Position numbers and translations under genes: made by a program
Assembly (NCBI GenBank): GCA_945889195.1
Contig: CAMDBB010000002.1
Span: 186,001 to 250,000, forward strand
Origin: Bifidobacterium breve
GTDB lineage: Bacteria > Actinomycetota > Actinomycetes > Nanopelagicales > Nanopelagicaceae
Reading direction: 5' to 3'
DNA length: 64,000 nt
The notes under the pieces: generated by a model
What the model was told of the DNA's origin: nothing
What the model saw: only the letters and a program-made list of their open reading frames with translations
The model's database searches: none
Shown: positions 24,195-32,649 of the stretch, piece after piece
Numbering within the stretch: position 1 is the stretch's first letter
Layout: each line of letters begins with the position of its first letter

Positions 24195-24206
24195 TACCCT
24201 ATATTA
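24195..24206 (-). promoter_or_regulatory. Leaderless-type promoter: -10 TAATAT, 6-nt spacer, ATG
   Basis: On the minus strand TAATAT (24206-24201) is followed by AGGGTA and the ATG at 24194. AGGG is only 2 nt from the ATG, too close to work as an SD. Confidence 0.5.
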
Positions 24207-24258
24207 CATACCTAAAACTCTATTGGGCTATACTTCACAAAAACAAAGAGAGTTGCGC

Positions 24259-25293
24259 TTGAAAAAATCACTACTTGTCTTAAATTACAAAATGGATTCT
24301 TCGGACGGCATATTCGGCCATCAGGTGCAGTCAGTCTGGGAACTTGCGCAACATTTTGAGAGAGTATATGTCGTCACTGGATCAATTGGAGACATGCGCA
24401 TACCGTCAAATACATACGTTACATCTACTTACTGGGAATCAGGCGCAAGACTGATGAGTTCAATTCGATTTTACCGACAAGTACTTAGATTCATATTCAA
24501 GAAGGATTTGGTGATTTTTTCTCATATGACTGAAGTTCAGTCTGCCTTAATCGCTCCACTGACAAGAATCTTAAGGATTCCCCATTGGCTATGGTATGCG
24601 CATGCACAAAAATCGAAGTTCTTGACTTGGGATCATTTTTTTCTAAGTGGAATTGTTACATCGAGTCCAGGCTCTTGCCCAATCAAAGGAGACAGGGTCC
24701 ATCCTATTGGCCAAGCAATTGACCCCAGGATGTTCCCTCCTAGGAATTCCCTAAAGCAAAGAGAGCCAATTAAGTTATTGCATTTTGGTAGGTTCGACCC
24801 AAGCAAAAATATACCTGGAATTATTCAAAGTTGTTTGGATATTCGATCGAAAGGCATTGATCTAGAATTTTTGCAGGTGGGACGGAGTTCAAATAAGAAA
24901 TATGAGAAACTATCTTCAGAAATTATTGAGAGTTATTCAAATCTGGCTTGGATTAATTTCTCCGATTCTGTGGTGCGCTCCGAGCTTCCAAGTATTTTGG
25001 ATGACGCATATGCCTTTATTCACAACTTTCAAGGATCACTTGATAAGACCTTAATTGAAGCGACTATGCATGCTGTTCCGGTTCTAACCGTGAACTTAGA
25101 GTACTTACAAATTTTCGGAAGTTGGGGCGATCTCAAGGATTTAACTCTGAGTTCAGAATTTTGGGCGCTTTATAACCTTCCGCAAGTTGAGATTTATTCC
25201 GAGCTCCAGAGACGCAGAGAGCTAGCAATAAGTGCGCATTCTTTAGACCACTGGACAAGATCGCTGATTCAAATTCTAGGCATATCTACATAA
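24259..25293 (+). CDS. GT4-like glycosyltransferase
   Basis: A 344-aa GT-B type protein. Start chosen at TTG 24259, because AAAGAGAG ends 6 nt upstream and the protein then begins MKKSLLVLNYK; the open frame further upstream lies antisense to the epimerase gene. The C-terminal half has LLHFGRFDPSKNIPGIIQ (GT-B phosphate loop) and AFIHNFQGSLDKTLIEATMHAVP, a degenerate E-x7-E motif with one glutamate preserved. The divergent neighbour is the UDP-glucuronate epimerase gene. Function within glycan assembly is inferred. Confidence 0.78.
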   Translation: MKKSLLVLNYKMDSSDGIFGHQVQSVWELAQHFERVYVVTGSIGDMRIPSNTYVTSTYWESGARLMSSIRFYRQVLRFIFKKDLVIFSHMTEVQSALIAPLTRILRIPHWLWYAHAQKSKFLTWDHFFLSGIVTSSPGSCPIKGDRVHPIGQAIDPRMFPPRNSLKQREPIKLLHFGRFDPSKNIPGIIQSCLDIRSKGIDLEFLQVGRSSNKKYEKLSSEIIESYSNLAWINFSDSVVRSELPSILDDAYAFIHNFQGSLDKTLIEATMHAVPVLTVNLEYLQIFGSWGDLKDLTLSSEFWALYNLPQVEIYSELQRRRELAISAHSLDHWTRSLIQILGIST

Positions 25294-25312
25294 TGACTCC
25301 AAGTAACTGAGT

Positions 25313-25324
25313 TACAATTATTGA
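25313..25324 (+). promoter_or_regulatory. Leaderless-type promoter: -10 TACAAT, 6-nt spacer, ATG
   Basis: TACAAT at 25313-25318 stands exactly 6 nt before the ATG at 25325 of the UDP-xylose synthase gene. No SD is visible between them. Confidence 0.55.
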
Positions 25325-26260
25325 ATGAGAATTCTTATTGCTGGCGCTGCTGGATTCTTGGGATCCCATTTGGCAGAAAAATTAATCGCACTTGGCCATA
25401 ACGTAATTGGAATAGACGATATATCAACTGGAAGGTTGGTAAATCTCGATTGCGTTATTAACCATGAAAGATTTGAATTTATAAATCATGATGTCAGAAA
25501 TCCACTTGATATAAAGATTGATGCCATATTGAACTTCGCATGTCCTGCGTCACCAATTCATTATCAGTCAGATCCTGTAAAGACAATCGAAACAAATTTT
25601 CTTGGAGTTATAAACTTGCTTCATCTCGCTAAGAATCAAGAAATCCTATTATTACAAGCGTCAACGAGTGAGATATACGGAGATCCAACTATATCGCCTC
25701 AACATGAAGCATATTGGGGAAATGTAAATCCCATCGGAATTCGATCTTGCTATGATGAAGGTAAGCGCGCAGCAGAAACACTGTGTTTTGATTACAAACG
25801 CCAGTATTCTGTTGACACGAGAGTAATCAGAATTTTTAACACATACGGGCCGAATATGGCCCTTCATGATGGGAGAGTAGTCAGTAATTTCATTGTTCAA
25901 GCTTTGCAAGGCCACGATATCACGATTTATGGCGATGGATCTCAAACTCGATCCTTTTGCTATGTGGATGATCTAATTGAGGGGATTTTAAAAGTACTTT
26001 TTCTAAAGAATCCTATAGGCGCGCCTATTAACCTAGGTAACCCAATTGAGTTTTCGATGCACCAGCTTGCTGAACAAGTTATAGCTCTTACTGGATCCGA
26101 TAGCAGAATTGTCTTTGAAAACCTTCCACAAGATGACCCAAAACAGCGTAAGCCTGACATTTCTCGCGCTAAAGAGATTCTTGGTTGGGAGCCTGGCACT
26201 CAGCTCAATGAAGGACTAGCTAAAACTATTGAATACTTCAGAGGGGAACTGTCCCGTTGA
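25325..26260 (+). CDS. uxs: UDP-glucuronate decarboxylase (UDP-xylose synthase)
   Basis: Converts UDP-glucuronate to UDP-xylose with loss of CO2, using enzyme-bound NAD+. The 311-aa SDR starts [18 protein letters not shown] and has the family hallmarks [32 protein letters not shown] and catalytic [13 protein letters not shown], then [11 protein letters not shown] and [15 protein letters not shown]. Length and motifs are standard for bacterial and plant cytosolic Uxs. It overlaps the following GT4 gene by 4 nt (TTGA), so that transferase may use UDP-xylose. Confidence 0.93.
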   Translation: MRILIAGAAGFLGSHLAEKLIALGHNVIGIDDISTGRLVNLDCVINHERFEFINHDVRNPLDIKIDAILNFACPASPIHYQSDPVKTIETNFLGVINLLHLAKNQEILLLQASTSEIYGDPTISPQHEAYWGNVNPIGIRSCYDEGKRAAETLCFDYKRQYSVDTRVIRIFNTYGPNMALHDGRVVSNFIVQALQGHDITIYGDGSQTRSFCYVDDLIEGILKVLFLKNPIGAPINLGNPIEFSMHQLAEQVIALTGSDSRIVFENLPQDDPKQRKPDISRAKEILGWEPGTQLNEGLAKTIEYFRGELSR

Positions 26261-27339
26261 GCTCAGTCGTGCATGTAATTACCACCATTGAACGTGGCGG
26301 GGCAGAAAATCAACTATTGATTCTCGCAAGAGAGCAAGTCTCATTAGGGCTCCAAGTTACTGTAGTGCCGCTAAAGGGTAACCCAGAACTGATGAGTGAA
26401 TTCCAAGCCGCAGGAGTGGACGTGAATGTAACTTTACTCAATGTTTGCCTTCCGCTTCAAATATTGAGACTTAGAAAAGTAGTTACTGGTCATGGGATAG
26501 CTCACGCGCATTTACCAAGAGCAGAAGTATCTACTGCTCTTGCGAACCCGCCAAAGTTTGTATTTTCTCGACACAATACTGAACCATTTTTCCCAGGCGC
26601 TCCCAAATTTATTTCTAGAGCATTATCTCGTTTTGTTGCGAGCAAAGCCAATCATTGTATTGCGATTTCAAATGCGGTAGCAGCTTTTGGAATCCAAGAG
26701 AATGAACTTTCCTCAAAATTTCCAACAACTGTAATTTATTACGGGGCAGATAGAACGGTTTTTCCAGACGCAAGTCAGACTAAGTGGCTCAGAGAGAAAA
26801 TGTCTCTCGCGGACGATGATATTGTGATTGGGGCAATCGGAAGACTAGCTCCGCAAAAGGATTACATCACTCTTCTGAACGCATTCAGCTTAGCGTTTCA
26901 GGGTGAAAAGAAATTGAAACTTATAATAATTGGGGGAGGTAGTCAAAAAAAAGAACTTCAAGACCTAGCAGCGAGCCTTGGAATTGAAAAGGAAATCACA
27001 TGGGTCGGAAGGACAAGTTTGATTCGAGATTACCTCCAAGTATTTAACCTCTTCGTCCTGACAAGTCTTTACGAGGGGTTTGGACTAGTGCTATTAGAAG
27101 CCATGCTTGCAGGGGTTCCAATCATTGCTTCAAGGAATTCAGCAATCCCAGAAGTACTCGGTGAGCGACATCTTGGGTTGTGTGCAACTGGATCAGCTCA
27201 AGATTTTTCAGAACGGATAATTCAGTTCAAAGGTTCAGCGGTCAGAGAAAGAGTCTTAAAGCAGCAGGCGAATCAAATTGTTCAATTTGATTCTGCGGTG
27301 ATGGCTAGTCAAATATCTCAACTGTACTTAAGAGTTTAA
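26257..27339 (+). CDS. GT4-family glycosyltransferase
   Basis: A 360-aa GT-B enzyme. The N-terminus [19 protein letters not shown] is the classical GT4 acceptor loop. The C-terminal domain has [34 protein letters not shown] and the complete E-x7-E motif [17 protein letters not shown]. The start is TTG at 26257 with GAGGGG about 10 nt upstream, overlapping the uxs stop codon by 4 nt. Cotranslation with uxs suggests a xylosyltransferase; that is inference only. Confidence 0.87.
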   Translation: MSSVVHVITTIERGGAENQLLILAREQVSLGLQVTVVPLKGNPELMSEFQAAGVDVNVTLLNVCLPLQILRLRKVVTGHGIAHAHLPRAEVSTALANPPKFVFSRHNTEPFFPGAPKFISRALSRFVASKANHCIAISNAVAAFGIQENELSSKFPTTVIYYGADRTVFPDASQTKWLREKMSLADDDIVIGAIGRLAPQKDYITLLNAFSLAFQGEKKLKLIIIGGGSQKKELQDLAASLGIEKEITWVGRTSLIRDYLQVFNLFVLTSLYEGFGLVLLEAMLAGVPIIASRNSAIPEVLGERHLGLCATGSAQDFSERIIQFKGSAVRERVLKQQANQIVQFDSAVMASQISQLYLRV

Positions 27340-27345
27340 CAACCA

Positions 27346-28377
27346 CTAAGAGACAACATGAATGAACTGTTCACTTAAGTAAGCTTGACTAGCCCTGTCT
27401 CGATAATTCATCCCTATATTTGTCTCCAAACTCTTTATTTTGGTTGGGTTGTTGAGAGTTGATTGAATTGTTTTGGCAAGACCTTGCGCGGTTATGTCCA
27501 CAAGCGGAATAAATGAATTAGAGTCAAGAAGTTCATTGAGCGCTAAGCTTGGTGGGGTTAAGTAACATTTATTGAAGTAGGCGGCTTCAAAGACTTTATG
27601 TGGGAGAGTTCGCGAAAGTCTTCGATTAGTCGAAATTTGACCAAGAACGATTATGGAATTTTTGTAGAGCCAAATTAACTCACCAATCGGGATGAATCTT
27701 CGTATAACCACGACATTCGACGGAATTCGGCCTGAGCACCTATTTGTAACAATAACAAAAGTAGTTTGGCCAATCAAAAATTCCGCAGCCTTGATTATAA
27801 CGTCTAAGCCTGCTTCAAGATTATTCTTTCCTCTAAAAAATACGATTGGAAGAACTTTGCTATCGGTGGTCTGAGCATTGAGTTCTATCGGCCGCACAAT
27901 GTGATTTTTGGATTCACTAAAGAGGATTTCATTCATTCCTGTAAGCAGACTTCGCAGTTTTTCTCTAGGTACACAAAACTTTGAAGACACGTGAACAACT
28001 TGAGCTTGGGACTCGAGAACTATTCTGCTTGCAAGTTTAAAAGAAATATAGTCAATTACGTAGCTATAGAAATTTCGTCGTCGGCCTGAGAATTTACTTT
28101 TTTCGAAGGTAGCATCCGATAATGGCCACCCTGCATCAAGAACTACTCGGAAATCGGTAAATATGTAGAAGAAAATAACAAGCGAGTGTTGCGGTGACAT
28201 AACCACGATTTTGGTGTTTGTGCTTGAGTGTCTTACCTTCATTTCTCTGATTTTCTTAACCAATTTAATCTTTTGCTTGGGTAGTTTTATGAATAGCTTC
28301 GGCTCTTCACATTTTGCAAAGTAGACACCAGATCGCGAGTAATCCCAATCCAATTTTGACACGAATATAAGTGGCAT
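27346..28377 (-). CDS. Putative glycosyltransferase (GT4-like, divergent)
   Basis: A 343-aa protein. The N-terminus PLIFVSKLDWDYSRSGVYFA and a later SPQHSLVIFFYIFTDFRVVLDAGWP fit a GT-B N-domain. The C-terminal half has IVFFRGKNNLEAGLDVIIKAAE and PHKVFEAAYFNKCYLTPPS, a position equivalent to the E-x7-E region but degenerate. I assign family by layout only. Start at ATG 28377 is supported by GAGAGG upstream; a TTG at 28404 is the alternative. It is convergent with the GT4 gene at 26257-27339 and divergent from the GT11-like gene at 28423. Confidence 0.6.
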   Translation of the reverse strand: MPLIFVSKLDWDYSRSGVYFAKCEEPKLFIKLPKQKIKLVKKIREMKVRHSSTNTKIVVMSPQHSLVIFFYIFTDFRVVLDAGWPLSDATFEKSKFSGRRRNFYSYVIDYISFKLASRIVLESQAQVVHVSSKFCVPREKLRSLLTGMNEILFSESKNHIVRPIELNAQTTDSKVLPIVFFRGKNNLEAGLDVIIKAAEFLIGQTTFVIVTNRCSGRIPSNVVVIRRFIPIGELIWLYKNSIIVLGQISTNRRLSRTLPHKVFEAAYFNKCYLTPPSLALNELLDSNSFIPLVDITAQGLAKTIQSTLNNPTKIKSLETNIGMNYRDRASQAYLSEQFIHVVS

Positions 28378-28422
28378 TTTGATTAGACCTCTCGGGTAAT
28401 CCAATTGGTATTATTGTGAGCT

Positions 28423-29262
28423 ATGAAAATATCTTACCCTCCAATCCGCGTCCATGTGTGGGGAGGCCTTGGATCCCAACTTTACGCTTGGGCATTTAGT
28501 ATTGACTTGGGAATTAGATTCCCAAGACGTCGAATAGTTCTAGTTTTGCATGATGGAGGAGTTACAAAACGTAAATCAGAGCTACATGCTTTTTTGCCTC
28601 CAGATTTGATTGAGGTCGTTCATGACTTTAATATTCCGGGTGACAAAGTGAGACTATTCCTTCAAAAAGGAATTCGTCTTGCTTCAAGAATGTTGGGGTT
28701 CACTCGTTCTGGAAATCTTTTTTCAATTCGTGCATTTCTTCTACCTTGGATAGTCAGTTTTCGCGGGCATTATTCAACGCGAATGCTTTCTATTGAATCT
28801 ATTTCCCACATCCGAGCCAGAATATTGAGTCTGCCAGATATTTTCTCCGGTGGATTTGTGGAGCCAGACATCGCTCTCCATTACAGGTTAGGTGACTTGC
28901 TCACATTGACTACGAAGGCACCACTTTCTCCAAAATTAGTCTTAGCGGGTCTTTCTCTTGCACAAAAGGCTACCAAATCAGAGCTAGCTATTGCAGTTTG
29001 CTCTGATTCTCCAGAAGTGGCTGTACGAAGGATTTCTGAGGGTGCAGGTCGTGAAGTTTACCAGGTGGCCTTACCACCATTGCAAACAATTAGATTCCTA
29101 ATATCTGCAAAGATATTTGTTGGCACCCCAAGCAAAATTAGTGAATGGGTTGTGCTTCTGCGCTCCCTCCAAAAAAATGGTCAACTCACTTTTCTTCCAA
29201 ACCAGATGAGTAATCAAATGAATCGCGTACTTTCACATTCTGATTCTATTTCATATTATTGA
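28423..29262 (+). CDS. GT11-like glycosyltransferase (alpha-1,2-fucosyltransferase superfamily)
   Basis: A 279-aa protein. It has VHVWGGLGSQLYAWAFSIDLG at the N-terminus, equivalent to the GGLGNQ(L/M)FQ loop of GT11 enzymes. HYRLGD near residue 155 is the HxRxGD donor-binding motif of the fucosyltransferase superfamily, and IFVGTPSKISEW resembles the C-terminal 'S-x-FS-WW' site with changes. Donor could be GDP-fucose or another 6-deoxy sugar. No GDP-fucose genes lie in the window, but dTDP-deoxysugar genes are adjacent. The aminotransferase start follows closely. Confidence 0.68.
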   Translation: MKISYPPIRVHVWGGLGSQLYAWAFSIDLGIRFPRRRIVLVLHDGGVTKRKSELHAFLPPDLIEVVHDFNIPGDKVRLFLQKGIRLASRMLGFTRSGNLFSIRAFLLPWIVSFRGHYSTRMLSIESISHIRARILSLPDIFSGGFVEPDIALHYRLGDLLTLTTKAPLSPKLVLAGLSLAQKATKSELAIAVCSDSPEVAVRRISEGAGREVYQVALPPLQTIRFLISAKIFVGTPSKISEWVVLLRSLQKNGQLTFLPNQMSNQMNRVLSHSDSISYY

Positions 29263-29264
29263 AG

Positions 29265-29276
29265 TACTATTCCCCT
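29265..29276 (+). promoter_or_regulatory. Leaderless-type promoter: -10 TACTAT, 6-nt spacer, ATG
   Basis: TACTAT at 29265-29270 and TCCCCT lead into ATG at 29277. It supports that ATG over the TTG at 29259, which has no SD. Confidence 0.5.
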
Positions 29277-30383
29277 ATGACGTTAGATAGCTTCTCGGTC
29301 CCTCTTAATGATCTCTCCAGAAAACCTCCCTTCACTCAGGATCAAACTGAACAGATTATGGAATTAATTCTGAAAGGTCCATACTTAAATGGTGCGCACA
29401 CTAGGCAATTTGAAAATGATTTTTCGAATTTTGTTGGGAGTAAGTATGCTTTAGGCGTTTCATCAGGTACTTCGGCGCTTCAAATTGCATTTAGAAGTTT
29501 AAATCTTGAGAAGGGATCACAAGTTATTGTCACGGCAAATTCTGGTGGATATTCAACAATTGCCGCCTTACAGTGCAATTTAAGCCCCATCTTTGCCGAG
29601 GTTAGTGAACTAGGTATTCTCAACCCTGATTCGATGTTTGATCACTCGAGTAATCCTAAAGCCATCGTTGTAACGCATCTCTACGGTCAAGCAGCTCCAA
29701 TTGATCGAATAGTTGCAATTGCGAAGGAAAGAAATGTATTTGTTATTGAAGATTGTGCACAAGCCGCTGGGTTGAAATACATGGGTAAGATGGTTGGATC
29801 TTGGGCAGATATTTCAACTTTCAGTTTCTATCCTACAAAGAACTTAGCAGCCATCGGTGATGCTGGAGCAATTACAACTTCAGATGACGAAATTTATCAA
29901 CGTGCGAGATGGCTTCGTGAATACGGTTGGAGCCAAAGATACTGGGCTGAAATTCAAGGTGGGTCGAATTTCCGAATTGACGAGATTCAGGCACTTATTC
30001 TAAATTTCAGATTGCCCAATTTAATGGCCATGAACTCTAGAAGGAAAGAGATCTGGATGCGTTATCAGCGGTTATGCATGCGCTACGGAGTAGGAATTTT
30101 GGGGAGTTTAGATGAGTCATTCGTTGCGCATCTTGCAGTTCTACAGCTCCCGAATCGTCAGGATTTTGTCAACCACATGAAGAGATTCGGAATTGAAACG
30201 ACCGTGCACTACCCTTACCCAGATTATGTTCAGCCCGGCTTCAACCAGATTAATCAATCTGCCTTCCCAATTACAGAAATGCTATGTGAGAGCGTGGTTT
30301 CGATCCCATGTTTTCCTGAAATGACAGAAGGGGAAGTAATCATGGTTGAAACCGCTTTATCCGGTCACTTTGAGGCGATTTAG
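29277..30383 (+). CDS. DegT/DnrJ/EryC1/StrS-family sugar aminotransferase (FdtB/QdtB-like)
   Basis: A PLP enzyme that aminates a keto-sugar nucleotide. The 368-aa protein starts SFSVPLNDLSRKPPFT, shows GVSSGTSALQIAFRSL (PLP phosphate loop), VIEDCAQAAG (PLP aspartate) and FSFYPTKNLAAIGDAGAI (Schiff-base lysine), with the GTSALQ and NFRIDEIQALIL patterns standard for the family. Directly downstream lies an FdtA-like 3,4-ketoisomerase, and rmlA/rmlB lie opposite. Together these predict a dTDP-3-amino-3,6-dideoxyhexose. TTG at 29259 is an alternative start overlapping the previous stop. Confidence 0.88.
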   Translation: MTLDSFSVPLNDLSRKPPFTQDQTEQIMELILKGPYLNGAHTRQFENDFSNFVGSKYALGVSSGTSALQIAFRSLNLEKGSQVIVTANSGGYSTIAALQCNLSPIFAEVSELGILNPDSMFDHSSNPKAIVVTHLYGQAAPIDRIVAIAKERNVFVIEDCAQAAGLKYMGKMVGSWADISTFSFYPTKNLAAIGDAGAITTSDDEIYQRARWLREYGWSQRYWAEIQGGSNFRIDEIQALILNFRLPNLMAMNSRRKEIWMRYQRLCMRYGVGILGSLDESFVAHLAVLQLPNRQDFVNHMKRFGIETTVHYPYPDYVQPGFNQINQSAFPITEMLCESVVSIPCFPEMTEGEVIMVETALSGHFEAI

Positions 30384-30776
30384 TTGAATGCTGACTATCT
30401 AGATGCAGCTTCCCCTTACCTAGTTGCACTTGAGGGTCATTCAGACACTCGAGGAACACTTAAAGTTCTTAGTTTCGAAAGTATGAATTTCACGGCAGCT
30501 CGTATATTCAATATTCAAGTAAGTGATTTAAAGTATTCACGAGGGGGGCATGCTCATAAACAATGTTCTCAGCTGTTCTTCTGTGGGGTTGGCTGGTGTG
30601 AAATTTTTGTTAAGAATTTAAGCGGTGAATATCGATTTGAATTGGACCCAACAAACTGCCTCGTCGTTCCACCTTACAATTGGGCAGAGATTTGGTTTAA
30701 GACCTTATCCACTTCAGTAACCGTTCTCGCAAGTCACAACTACGATCCTAGAGACTATATTTACACAACCCCTTAG
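30384..30776 (+). CDS. dTDP-4-oxo-6-deoxyhexose 3,4-ketoisomerase (FdtA/QdtA/WxcM-like cupin)
   Basis: A 130-aa cupin. The decisive motif is YSRGGHAHKQCSQLFFC, the RGxHAHxxxxQ signature of FdtA/TylM-type ketoisomerases, preceded by GHSDTRGTLKVL and followed by PPYNWAEIWF. It isomerises dTDP-4-oxo-6-deoxyglucose to the 3-oxo compound that the adjacent aminotransferase would aminate. The start is TTG at 30384, directly after the aminotransferase stop, supported by GAGG 8 nt upstream. Its stop abuts that of the convergent rmlA (TAG and CTA adjacent, no gap). No FdtC-like N-acetyltransferase was found nearby. Confidence 0.87.
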   Translation: MNADYLDAASPYLVALEGHSDTRGTLKVLSFESMNFTAARIFNIQVSDLKYSRGGHAHKQCSQLFFCGVGWCEIFVKNLSGEYRFELDPTNCLVVPPYNWAEIWFKTLSTSVTVLASHNYDPRDYIYTTP

Positions 30777-31637
30777 CTAAAAAACTAGTTTTTCAAGGTA
30801 ATTTCGATACTCGCCAGAAGGCATCTCGTGAAGGTTGGCTAAAAACTTTTCCTTGTCAACCATTCCCAACCGTAGCGCTACTTCCTCGGGGGAACCAATT
30901 TTCAAGCCCTGTCGCTCCTCGATTACTCGCACAAATTCTCCAGCAGAAAGCAAATTCCTAGCATTTCCAGTGTCTAACCAGGCAGTTCCTCGTTGAAGTA
31001 TTTCAATATGTAATTTACTTTCTAACATGTAAGCTGAGAGTAGGTCTGTAATTTCAAGCTCTCCGCGCAAACTTGGTTTAAGGTGCCCAACCTTGCTATA
31101 TACAGACTTATCAAAAAAGTACAAGCCTGGAATAGCATAGTTGGATTTTGAATCCTTTGGTTTTTCACGAATTTTGATGGGCCTGCCTAGCTCATTGAAA
31201 TCAATTACCCCATAGTCACTTGGATTCGAAACCCAATACCCAAATGCAAGGGCACCGTCCAAATTTTGTCGTTCTTGTAATGATTCTCCTAATCCTGCAC
31301 CGTAAAGCAAATTGTCACCAAGCATCAGAATTACGGGCTCATTCAAAAAGTCAGCTGGGACCAAAGAAAATGCAGCGGGGATCCCATCAGGTTTTTCCTG
31401 GACTGAGTATCTAATTCGTAGTCCCCATTGCGATCCGTCTCCGAGAAGAGTCTTGAAAGAAAATAAATGTGTTTTGGAGGATATCAATACGACATCCCTA
31501 GCACCCGCAAGCATTAGTGTCGTTAATGGGTAATAAATCATGGGTTTATCAAATACGGGAAGTAAATGCTTGTTCACCGCTTGACTAAGTGGCCAAATTC
31601 GAGAGCCGATTCCGCCTGCTAAAAGTATCGCTTTCAT
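30777..31637 (-). CDS. rmlA: Glucose-1-phosphate thymidylyltransferase
   Basis: Forms dTDP-glucose from dTTP and glucose-1-phosphate. The 286-aa protein has AILLAGGIGSRIWPLSQAVN (nucleotidyltransferase loop), NKHLLPVFDKPMIYYPL, LMLGDNLLYGAG (metal-binding aspartate), IREKPKDSKSNYAIPGLYFF and GELEITDLLSAYM, all standard RmlA elements. Length is as expected. It overlaps rmlB by 4 nt (ATGA). It supplies the substrate for RmlB and, through that, for the FdtA/FdtB-like pair on the other strand. Confidence 0.94.
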   Translation of the reverse strand: MKAILLAGGIGSRIWPLSQAVNKHLLPVFDKPMIYYPLTTLMLAGARDVVLISSKTHLFSFKTLLGDGSQWGLRIRYSVQEKPDGIPAAFSLVPADFLNEPVILMLGDNLLYGAGLGESLQERQNLDGALAFGYWVSNPSDYGVIDFNELGRPIKIREKPKDSKSNYAIPGLYFFDKSVYSKVGHLKPSLRGELEITDLLSAYMLESKLHIEILQRGTAWLDTGNARNLLSAGEFVRVIEERQGLKIGSPEEVALRLGMVDKEKFLANLHEMPSGEYRNYLEKLVF

Positions 31638-32584
31638 GCTAGCAAACCTTCTTTACGGTACCAATCTAATGTGTTTAAGAATCCAGCATCGAAGTCAACG
31701 GTTGCCTTCCAGCCAATTTCTCTACGGACTTTTGTTGAATTGAGGGCATAGCGGTAATCATGACCCAAGCGATCCGTGACATAGTCGACCTTGTCCCAAG
31801 TAAAGTTCAAGCTCCCAAGTAACAAATCTATAATCTGTTTATTTGTTTTTCTCGTACCTGAACCTAAGTTATAGATTTCTCCTGGGCGGCCCTGTAGTAG
31901 GACCTGCTTTATTCCCTTGGCGTGGTCTGAAACATGCATCCACTCGCGAACATTCTCTCCTGTTCCATAAAGTGGGACTGGCTTCCCGGCAAGCAAATTA
32001 CCAATAGCGCGCGGAATAAACTTCTCTTCGTGTTGGAATGGCCCATAAGTATTACAACCTCGTGTAATCACAACATCTTGTTGAAAAGTTTTATGCTGGG
32101 CAAGTGCGAACAAATCCGCTGCCGCCTTGCTGGCTGAATAGGCAGAACTCGGTTTTAGATTGACTGACTCATCGGTTTCGCCTCTTTCTATAGAACCATA
32201 AACTTCATCTGTTGATACAACCAATGTCCTGCCAACTTGGTTTGCACGACATGCCTCTAAAAGTCTATATGTCCCCATAATGTTTGATTCTAGAAAGGGA
32301 ATTCCGTTTTTTATGCTGTTATCCACGTGCGACTCAGCTGCGAAATGTACCGCGTAGTCCACGCCCTGAAGCGCCTTGACATAACTTTCAACATCAGAAA
32401 CGTCTGTGTGAATAAATTCAACTAAATTACTTGTGATTTCTTTTTGAATTCTCAGTAAATTTCCTGCGTAAGTTAGCTTATCTAAAACGTAAATCTTTTT
32501 GAATTCATTTTCGGCGCAGAGTTGTCTGACAAATTCAGAACCTATAAAGCCCGCACCACCAGTGACCAATATCCCTGATCTCAT
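31634..32584 (-). CDS. rmlB: dTDP-glucose 4,6-dehydratase
   Basis: Converts dTDP-glucose to dTDP-4-oxo-6-deoxyglucose with bound NAD+. The 316-aa SDR has LVTGGAGFIGSEFVRQL, VDYAVHFAAESHVDNSI, VVSTDEVYGSIERGE (Thr-Asp-Glu catalytic triad region) and the YSASKAAADLF tyrosine-lysine pair, then NTYGPFQHEEKFIPRAI. All are RmlB hallmarks. It is first in an rmlB-rmlA pair; rmlC and rmlD are absent nearby, which argues against dTDP-rhamnose being made from this locus alone. Confidence 0.94.
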   Translation of the reverse strand: MRSGILVTGGAGFIGSEFVRQLCAENEFKKIYVLDKLTYAGNLLRIQKEITSNLVEFIHTDVSDVESYVKALQGVDYAVHFAAESHVDNSIKNGIPFLESNIMGTYRLLEACRANQVGRTLVVSTDEVYGSIERGETDESVNLKPSSAYSASKAAADLFALAQHKTFQQDVVITRGCNTYGPFQHEEKFIPRAIGNLLAGKPVPLYGTGENVREWMHVSDHAKGIKQVLLQGRPGEIYNLGSGTRKTNKQIIDLLLGSLNFTWDKVDYVTDRLGHDYRYALNSTKVRREIGWKATVDFDAGFLNTLDWYRKEGLLA

Positions 32585-32649
32585 TTTGGGTTCCCGATTG
32601 AAATCTCTTGCACATACATAAGCCTAGCGCATCTAATGATATCGGTTAC

